Part shown: one piece after another, positions 1-6,191 of the stretch | Position numbering within the stretch: position 1 is the stretch's first letter | How the letters are laid out: each line of letters opens with the position of its first letter | From: Collinsella aerofaciens | GTDB taxonomy: Bacteria > Actinomycetota > Coriobacteriia > Coriobacteriales > Coriobacteriaceae | DNA length: 6,191 nt | Direction: 5' to 3' | Assembly: GCA_008671285.1 (NCBI GenBank) | Contig: RPYR01000090.1 | Span: 1 to 6,191, forward strand | Made by a program: the position numbers and the translations under genes | The notes under the pieces: model-generated | What the model was told of the DNA's origin: nothing | Databases searched by the model: none | Seen by the model: the letters and a program-made list of their open reading frames with translations, nothing else

Positions 1-59
1 CACAGGTGCGATAAGATAGAACGCCATGTCTGGCTGCGCGGTTTACGCAGGCTGGGCAA

Positions 60-101
60 ATCTGTACGACGCCGCCCGGAACGACACGGGGCGGCACAGA
101 T
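60..101 (+). promoter_or_regulatory. Bulged stem-loop in the aspS leader
   Basis: The outer stem pairs ATCTGT (60-65) with ACAGAT (96-101). A 5-nt bulge (66-70) follows, then the inner stem GCCGCCC (71-77) pairs with GGGCGGC (89-95) around an 11-nt loop. That gives 13 Watson-Crick pairs ending 4 nt before the Shine-Dalgarno at 106. No T-run follows, so it is not a simple intrinsic terminator, and I see no T-box consensus (AGGGTGG-type) in the leader. It could modulate translation initiation, stabilise the mRNA or be a protein-binding leader structure. The pairing is seen directly; the role is inference. Bases 1-59 hold no supportable gene. TAAGAT at 12-17 is a weak -10-like hexamer whose -35 would lie outside the window. 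Confidence 0.45.
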
Positions 102-105
102 CCAT

Positions 106-113
106 AAAGGAGG
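106..113 (+). promoter_or_regulatory. Shine-Dalgarno of aspS
   Basis: AAAGGAGG is a near-full match to the 16S anti-Shine-Dalgarno and lies 9 nt before the ATG at 123. It decides the start. The alternative in-frame ATG at 156 (Met12), where the homology to E. coli AspRS begins, has no comparable site at the right distance. The 11 extra N-terminal residues are therefore probably real. Confidence 0.8.
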
Positions 114-122
114 ATCACTGGT

Positions 123-1910
123 ATGAGCCAGACCCGTCCCATCGACGAGCATTCCATGCACACCCGTACCTGCGGCGAGCTTCGTCGCGAGAACGTGGGC
201 GAAGAGGTCACCCTCACCGGTTGGGTGAGCCGTCGCCGCGACCACGGCGGCCTTATTTTCTGCGACCTTCGCGACCGTGAGGGCATCACGCAGCTCACCT
301 TCGACCCCGAGCACTCCGACGGCGATGCCTTTAAGATCGCCGAGACCATGCGTCCCGAGTGGCCCATCAAGATCCACGGCGTTGTGCGCGCCCGTGGCGA
401 GGAGACCACCAACACCAAGCTCGCGACCGGCGAGATCGAGGTCCTGACCGACCACGCCGAGGTGCTCAACACGTCCGTCACCCCGCCGTTCCAGATCGAG
501 GACGGCATCGAGACCAGCGAGGACACTCGCCTGCGCTATCGCTATCTGGACCTCCGCCGTCCCGAGATGATGGCCAACCTCAAGCTGCGCTCCGACTTCA
601 CCTTTGCCATTCGCGAGGCGCTGCACAACCGTGAGTTCATGGAGGTCGAGACGCCCTCCCTGTTTAAGTCCACGCCCGAGGGCGCTCGCGACTTCATCGT
701 TCCCAGCCGTATTCAGCCGGGTAACTTCTACGCCCTGCCGCAGTCCCCGCAGCTTCTGAAGCAGCTGCTCATGGTCGGTGGCGTCGAGCGCTACTACCAG
801 GTTGCCAAGTGCTTCCGCGACGAGGACCTGCGTGCCGACCGTCAGCCCGAGTTCACCCAGGTCGATATCGAGATGTCCTTCGTGGACCAGAACGATGTCA
901 TGAGCGCGCTCGAAGAGGTTCTTGCCTATGCCTTCGGTCGCATGGGTGTCGAGATGCCCACGCCGCTGCGTCGCATGAACTACTGGGATGCCATGGACAC
1001 CTATGGCTCCGACAAGCCCGATACCCGCTATGGCATGCACCTGGTCGACCTGACCGACATCTTTGCCAACTCCAAGTTCAAGGTCTTTGCGACCGCCGCA
1101 AATGAGGAGGGCTCTGTCGTCAAGGCCATCAACGCCAAGGGCGCCGGTGCCTGGGCACGTGCCAAGATCGATAAGCTTGCCGGCGTGGCCTCCACGTTTG
1201 GCGCCAAGGGTCTGGCGTGGATCGCTTTCCGCGAGGACGGCTCCATCAACAGCCCCATCGTCAAGTTCTTCTCGGACGAGGAGATGGCGGCTCTGCGCGA
1301 GCGCATGGATGTCGAGCCCGGCGACCTTGTGATGTTCGCCGCCGGCCCGCGCCTGCTCTCCGACGAGATCCTGGGCGGCATGCGTTCGCACATGGCCAAC
1401 GCACTCGAGATCAAGCGCGAGGGCCACGACTTCCTGTGGGTCGTCAATTTCCCGCTGTTCCATTGGGACGAGGACCGCAAGGCCTATGCTGCCGAGCATC
1501 AGCCCTTTACCCTGCCGACCGAGACCGACATCGCCAAGATCGAGGCCGATCCGCTGGCGGCCGGTTCGTGCACCTACGACTTTGTCATGGACGGCTTTGA
1601 GGCCGGCGGCGGCGGTATGCGTATCCACAACGCCGAGATGCAGATGTCCATGCTCAAGCTCCTGGGCTTTACCGAGGAGCGTGCCGAGTCTCAGTTCGGC
1701 TTCCTCATGGAGGCCCTCAAGTTTGGTGCGCCCCCGATGGGCGGTTTCGCTCTGGGCCTGGACCGCGTGTGCATGCTGCTCACCGGTTCCGACTCCATCC
1801 GCGACGTCATGGCGTTCCCCAAGACGGCCAGCGGCTCCGACCTTATGTCGGGCGCTCCGAGTGCCGTTAGCGGCGCCCAGCTCAAGGACGTCAGTCTGCG
1901 CCTGATGTAG
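123..1910 (+). CDS. aspS: Aspartyl-tRNA synthetase (class II), bacterial type
   Basis: This cytoplasmic enzyme activates aspartate with ATP and charges tRNA-Asp. The protein has 595 residues, close to the usual bacterial length (E. coli about 590), and looks complete. An N-terminal OB-fold anticodon-binding domain (about 13-120) contains RRRDHGGLIF and ends near ATGEIEVL. The class II catalytic core follows: motif 1 around FMEVETP (172-178), the QSPQ flipping-loop region (207-210), motif 2 FRDEDLRADRQPEFTQ (231-246) and motif 3 GFALGLDRV (541-549, with Arg548). The bacterial GAD insertion domain lies between motifs 2 and 3 (about 295-430). His41 replaces the Leu30 of E. coli AspRS, a trait linked to non-discriminating enzymes that also charge tRNA-Asn. 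The gene stands alone here, with its own leader and terminator. The family is certain; the tRNA specificity is not settled. Confidence 0.98.
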   Translation: MSQTRPIDEHSMHTRTCGELRRENVGEEVTLTGWVSRRRDHGGLIFCDLRDREGITQLTFDPEHSDGDAFKIAETMRPEWPIKIHGVVRARGEETTNTKLATGEIEVLTDHAEVLNTSVTPPFQIEDGIETSEDTRLRYRYLDLRRPEMMANLKLRSDFTFAIREALHNREFMEVETPSLFKSTPEGARDFIVPSRIQPGNFYALPQSPQLLKQLLMVGGVERYYQVAKCFRDEDLRADRQPEFTQVDIEMSFVDQNDVMSALEEVLAYAFGRMGVEMPTPLRRMNYWDAMDTYGSDKPDTRYGMHLVDLTDIFANSKFKVFATAANEEGSVVKAINAKGAGAWARAKIDKLAGVASTFGAKGLAWIAFREDGSINSPIVKFFSDEEMAALRERMDVEPGDLVMFAAGPRLLSDEILGGMRSHMANALEIKREGHDFLWVVNFPLFHWDEDRKAYAAEHQPFTLPTETDIAKIEADPLAAGSCTYDFVMDGFEAGGGGMRIHNAEMQMSMLKLLGFTEERAESQFGFLMEALKFGAPPMGGFALGLDRVCMLLTGSDSIRDVMAFPKTASGSDLMSGAPSAVSGAQLKDVSLRLM

Positions 1911-1933
1911 GGAAGCAGCTACATATTGCCTGT

Positions 1934-1969
1934 AACGAGGGAAGGACACGTGCCTTCCCTCGTTTTTTT
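1934..1969 (+). terminator. Rho-independent terminator of aspS
   Basis: A perfect 12-bp stem, AACGAGGGAAGG (1934-1945) with CCTTCCCTCGTT (1953-1964), closes a 7-nt loop and runs into seven T residues (1963-1969). It starts 24 nt after the aspS stop. The opposite strand lacks a U-tract after the stem, so it should act mainly on the aspS transcript. Confidence 0.93.
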
Positions 1970-1984
1970 ATGTCGTGACGTCAT

Positions 1985-2027
1985 GGTTTGGAGGCTTGCC
2001 GTCGTGCGCCGGGAAACTACAACCCGG
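1985..2027. repeat. Decayed hairpin unit of the array
   Basis: The right arm GGGAAACTACAACCC (2011-2025) aligns with the right arm of the next unit (GGGAAAGCGCGACCC, 2073-2087) exactly 62 bp away. The left arm is only an imperfect complement: GGTTTGGAGGCTTGCC (1985-2000) pairs if a few inserted bases are bulged out. A short competing stem, CCGGG (2009-2013) with CCCGG (2023-2027), also exists. I read this as an eroded fourth copy. The register match is seen; the decay is inference. Confidence 0.5.
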
Positions 2028-2043
2028 AATCTGCGTCCAGAAG

Positions 2044-2087
2044 GGGTCGCGCTTTCCCAAAGGGGGTCCTCTGGGAAAGCGCGACCC
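2044..2087. repeat. Hairpin unit 1 of the array
   Basis: A perfect 16-bp stem, GGGTCGCGCTTTCCCA (2044-2059) with TGGGAAAGCGCGACCC (2072-2087), closes a 12-nt apex. Inside the apex AGG (2061-2063) can pair with CCT (2068-2070). The base between them is an A-C mismatch on the + strand (2060/2071) but a G-U pair on the - strand, where the whole forms a 20-bp stem with a tetraloop. No T-run follows on either side. Confidence 0.9.
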
Positions 2088-2104
2088 AGTATTCGGCAAA
2101 ATAA

Positions 2105-2150
2105 TGGGGCACAGTTTCCGGTTGAGCTGTCTAACGGAAACTGTGCCCCA
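2105..2150. repeat. Hairpin unit 2 of the array
   Basis: A perfect 16-bp stem, TGGGGCACAGTTTCCG (2105-2120) with CGGAAACTGTGCCCCA (2135-2150), closes a 14-nt loop. Read on the - strand, the stem is followed by ATTATTTT. This is the most terminator-like T-rich flank in the array and could end the lacI-type transcript. Confidence 0.9.
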
Positions 2151-2166
2151 GAATGAGCGCTCAAAC

Positions 2167-2210
2167 GGGACAGGCTTTCCGCAACAACTGTTTGGCGGAA
2201 AGCCTGCCCC
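2167..2210 (-). terminator. Hairpin unit 3, just downstream of the repressor gene
   Basis: A 16-bp stem pairs GGGACAGGCTTTCCGC (2167-2182) with GCGGAAAGCCTGCCCC (2195-2210) around a 12-nt loop. The single A-C mismatch (2170/2207) becomes a G-U pair in a - strand RNA. It begins 6 nt beyond the repressor stop codon. On the - strand no U-tract follows directly (GTTTGAGC), so it is a weak terminator alone. It may protect the 3' end or act with unit 2. Confidence 0.6.
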
Positions 2211-2216
2211 AGTTTC

Positions 2217-3233
2217 TTATAGCGAGTCTCTCTGAACGAGCTGCATGTGCATGACGGTGGTGGTGGGCTCGGCACCCTTGATCATGTCGAGCGCAATGTT
2301 GGCGGCCATGTGTCCTTCTTCGCGCAGGGGCTGGCGGACGGTCGTGAGCGCGGGGACGCAGCGCGCCGCAATCTCGTGATCGTCGAAGCCGACGACAGAA
2401 ACGTCCGCAGGAACGGATAGGCCTGCCTCGTTGAGTGCGGTGATGACGCCAGCCGCGATACGGTCCGATCCGCAGAGCACGCCATCGAAAGCAATCTCGC
2501 GCGCGAGGATCTGGTGCATGGCCTGATAGCCGTCTCCGCTGTTCCAGCCGGTATAGATAACGTTTGCGTCTGGGAGGTCTTCGCCCAAGACGGCGCGGTA
2601 GCCGCGCAGGCGGTCGACAACAGCGGGGTTGTCTTGCGGTCCCAACACGGCGACGATATCTTTGCGCCCGCGATCCTTCATGGCGAGTGCCGCAAAATGT
2701 CCGCCCTCTTCGTCGTCAGAGTAGACCGTCGAGAACACATCGCGATAGGGGTGGCCCTCGAGCTGGCCGCACAACACGGTGGGTACGCCCAGCTCGCGCA
2801 GCACCTCGAGCAGCTCGCTGCCTTTGTAGGGAGAGACGTCGATCACGGCGTCGAACGAGCGGCGCTCAAAGTGCTCGCGTGCGCGGTTGCGCTCATGCGT
2901 AGAAGACGCCTGCAAGATAACGGGCAGATAGGACGACTCCGACAGTTCCTCGGTAATGCCGCTCAAAAACTCGCTATAGGTGGGGTCGCTGAAGAGTTCA
3001 CTCAGAGGCTCGGTCACGAGCACGGCGATGATTTCCGTGCGCCCGACAGCGAGCGCTCGGCCACGAGCGTTGGGGACAAAATTGACTTCCTTGGCCGCCG
3101 CGCGGACGCGCTTTTTGGTTTCCTCGCTAATGCGGGGCGAATCGTTGAGGGCGCGCGATGCCGTGGAGCGCGACACGCCGGCAGCTGCGGCAACCTCGGC
3201 AAGCGTAGGTGCGGTGCGAACTGGTTGTGTCAT
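2217..3233 (-). CDS. LacI/GalR-family transcriptional repressor, probably of the adjacent beta-galactosidase
   Basis: The protein has 338 residues, the normal length for the family. An N-terminal helix-turn-helix (about 10-30) carries the recognition segment GVSRSTASRALND. A hinge NARGRALAVGRT follows (55-66); Leu61 matches the leucine that LacI-type hinges insert at the central CpG of the operator. A periplasmic-binding-protein-like effector domain runs from about 68 to the end. It includes the family signature VVGFDD (280-285) and LTTVRQP shortly after. The start is supported by AGGAG (plus-strand CTCCT 3239-3243), 5 nt before the ATG. The gene is divergent from an EbgA-type beta-galactosidase, and three LacI-type operators lie between them, so a sugar-relieved repressor of that gene is likely. 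The effector is unknown; a galactoside or its transglycosylation product is a guess. Hairpin unit 3 begins 6 nt past its stop. Confidence 0.95.
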   Translation of the reverse strand: MTQPVRTAPTLAEVAAAAGVSRSTASRALNDSPRISEETKKRVRAAAKEVNFVPNARGRALAVGRTEIIAVLVTEPLSELFSDPTYSEFLSGITEELSESSYLPVILQASSTHERNRAREHFERRSFDAVIDVSPYKGSELLEVLRELGVPTVLCGQLEGHPYRDVFSTVYSDDEEGGHFAALAMKDRGRKDIVAVLGPQDNPAVVDRLRGYRAVLGEDLPDANVIYTGWNSGDGYQAMHQILAREIAFDGVLCGSDRIAAGVITALNEAGLSVPADVSVVGFDDHEIAARCVPALTTVRQPLREEGHMAANIALDMIKGAEPTTTVMHMQLVQRDSL

Positions 3234-3294
3234 GGCGTCTCCTGGAAAATGCGGTCGATGTTGTCACTGATACGGGCTAGTGCGGATACAGCTT

Positions 3295-3300
3295 ACTATA
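3295..3300 (-). promoter_or_regulatory. Possible -10 element of the repressor gene
   Basis: On the - strand this reads TATAGT, five of six matches to TATAAT, 61 nt before the repressor start codon. No good -35 hexamer lies 16-18 bp upstream; that place is partly taken by the 3308-3320 palindrome. The assignment is tentative. Confidence 0.35.
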
Positions 3301-3307
3301 GTGCGCC

Positions 3308-3320
3308 TGAACAGTGTTCA
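3308..3320. promoter_or_regulatory. 13-bp perfect palindrome, possible regulator site
   Basis: TGAACA and TGTTCA flank a single central base. The palindrome lies just upstream of the candidate -10 of the repressor gene. It is unlike the CAACCGGTTG operators, so any binding protein would be a different one. The symmetry is seen; the function is inference. Confidence 0.35.
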
Positions 3321-3435
3321 TGATATCCGGTGACCGGTGTCGTTTTGCAACCAAGCCGAAATCGAATACGTCTCGTGTGGGTGAGATATCAGCGGGCGTG
3401 GAGGTTGCCTACGAGCTTAAGAACGATGTCTTGTG

Positions 3436-3453
3436 CTGAGTTTCGATACTCAG
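3436..3453. promoter_or_regulatory. Inverted repeat upstream of the operator cluster
   Basis: CTGAGT (3436-3441) and ACTCAG (3448-3453) are perfect inverted repeats around a 6-bp centre. It lies 21 bp before the first operator, in the place where an activator site would sit. A chance 6-bp repeat is quite possible. Confidence 0.25.
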
Positions 3454-3474
3454 GGTGACATAAGTGTTGCGATT

Positions 3475-3490
3475 GTACAACCGGTTGCAC
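3475..3490. promoter_or_regulatory. Operator O1 (LacI/GalR type)
   Basis: GTACAACCGGTTGCAC is a 16-bp palindrome with one mismatched pair and a central CpG, flanked by the core CAACCGGTTG. It fits the GalR-type pattern GTG-AA-CG-TT-CAC. It shares 14 bp (ACAACCGGTTGCAC) with two downstream copies; centre-to-centre distance to O2 is 45 bp. Confidence 0.85.
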
Positions 3491-3519
3491 CGTTAACCCG
3501 GCCAAATCGACCGTTCAGC

Positions 3520-3535
3520 GGACAACCGGTTGCAC
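3520..3535. promoter_or_regulatory. Operator O2 (LacI/GalR type)
   Basis: GGACAACCGGTTGCAC carries the same core palindrome and is identical over 17 bp to O3 (3520-3536 versus 3561-3577). Its TTGCAC end (3530-3535) resembles a -35 hexamer, so binding here could cover the promoter directly. Centre-to-centre distance to O3 is 41 bp. Confidence 0.87.
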
Positions 3536-3561
3536 AGTTTTTTGCATCGCCCGAAGATAAG
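3530..3561 (+). promoter_or_regulatory. Weak candidate promoter of the beta-galactosidase gene
   Basis: TTGCAC (3530-3535) could be a -35 and GATAAG (3556-3561) a -10, but the 20-bp spacer is longer than the usual 16-18. A start near 3568 would fall inside O3, which fits repression. No better pair was found by eye. Confidence 0.25.
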
Positions 3562-3576
3562 GACAACCGGTTGCAC
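3561..3576. promoter_or_regulatory. Operator O3 (LacI/GalR type)
   Basis: This is the third copy, ending 19 bp before the Shine-Dalgarno of the beta-galactosidase gene. It therefore probably overlaps the transcription start or lies in the earliest transcribed bases, a position typical for repression. Three evenly spaced sites over 100 bp suggest cooperative binding by the neighbouring repressor. Confidence 0.87.
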
Positions 3577-3596
3577 AAGAATCACTACGATGATGA

Positions 3597-6191
<2,595 letters not shown>

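Larger units (their letters stand above)
1985..2210. repeat. Tandem array of structurally conserved hairpins, 61-62 bp period
   Basis: This fills most of the 306-bp gap between the convergent aspS and lacI-type genes; no gene is supportable in the gap. Three intact units (2044-2087, 2105-2150, 2167-2210) and one decayed unit (about 1985-2027) recur at 61-62 bp, with 16-17 nt between the intact units. The shared frame of an arm is GGG, six variable positions, then TTTCC. The partner arm is GGAAA, the complementary six, then CCC and AG. The variable positions differ between units but nearly always change in both arms. This is not a CRISPR array, because the sequences differ and no cas genes are visible. 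It resembles a REP-like or terminator-like hairpin family. Function unknown. Confidence 0.85.

Noticed and set aside
26..105. A T-box or amino-acid-sensing leader before aspS.
   Set aside because: No T-box consensus or specifier-loop arrangement is recognisable, and no terminator/antiterminator with a U-tract exists here.
1985..2210. A CRISPR array or integron attC sites.
   Set aside because: CRISPR repeats are near-identical, with unique spacers; here the palindromes themselves vary and the spacers are only 16-17 nt. attC sites flank gene cassettes and carry specific core sites, and none is seen.
1919..2275. Short open frames on both strands across the hairpin array (also 1926-2156 and 1975-2235).
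   Set aside because: They consist of terminator and palindromic repeat sequence, lack a proper Shine-Dalgarno and show no protein-like pattern.
2514..3323. A 269-codon + strand frame opposite the repressor gene.
   Set aside because: It is antisense to a clear LacI-family gene with a convincing domain layout and has no start signals.
3328..3343. A possible fourth operator around ACCGGT near the repressor promoter.
   Set aside because: Only the 6-bp core and one further base match the 16-bp operator (7 of 16), so chance is a sufficient explanation.

Overview
The window looks like the chromosome of a high-GC Gram-positive gut bacterium of the Actinomycetota. A Coriobacteriia genus such as Collinsella is the best guess. 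This rests on the strongly G/C-ending codons, the near absence of TTA, CTA and TCA codons in the beta-galactosidase gene, and the general look of the proteins. It is an inference, not a species identification.

Layout, left to right. Bases 1-122 are the leader of an aspartyl-tRNA synthetase gene, with a bulged stem-loop (60-101) just before a strong Shine-Dalgarno. Bases 123-1910 (+) are aspS, complete at 595 codons, followed by a textbook rho-independent terminator (1934-1969). Bases 1970-2216 lie between two convergent genes and hold an unusual tandem array: three near-perfect 16-bp hairpins at a 61-62 bp period, plus a decayed fourth unit in register. Bases 2217-3233 (-) are a complete LacI/GalR-family repressor gene. 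Bases 3234-3608 are a 375-bp divergent regulatory region with three copies of a 16-bp palindromic operator. From 3609 (+) to the window edge runs a glycoside hydrolase family 2 beta-galactosidase of the EbgA type. It has 861 codons here, and its C-terminus lies outside the window.

How the parts fit. The LacI-type gene and the beta-galactosidase gene form a divergent regulator/target pair. The three operators, core CAACCGGTTG, closely match the GalR/LacI operator pattern and lie just before the beta-galactosidase start, so a locally repressed, sugar-inducible glycosidase gene is the natural reading. aspS is a housekeeping gene and is insulated by its own terminator. The hairpin array begins 6 bp beyond the repressor stop codon on its downstream side, so it would form the 3' end of the repressor transcript. 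It is the least explained part of the window: the stem sequences differ between units while pairing is kept by compensatory changes, and the two internal mismatches on the + strand become G-U pairs on the repressor strand.
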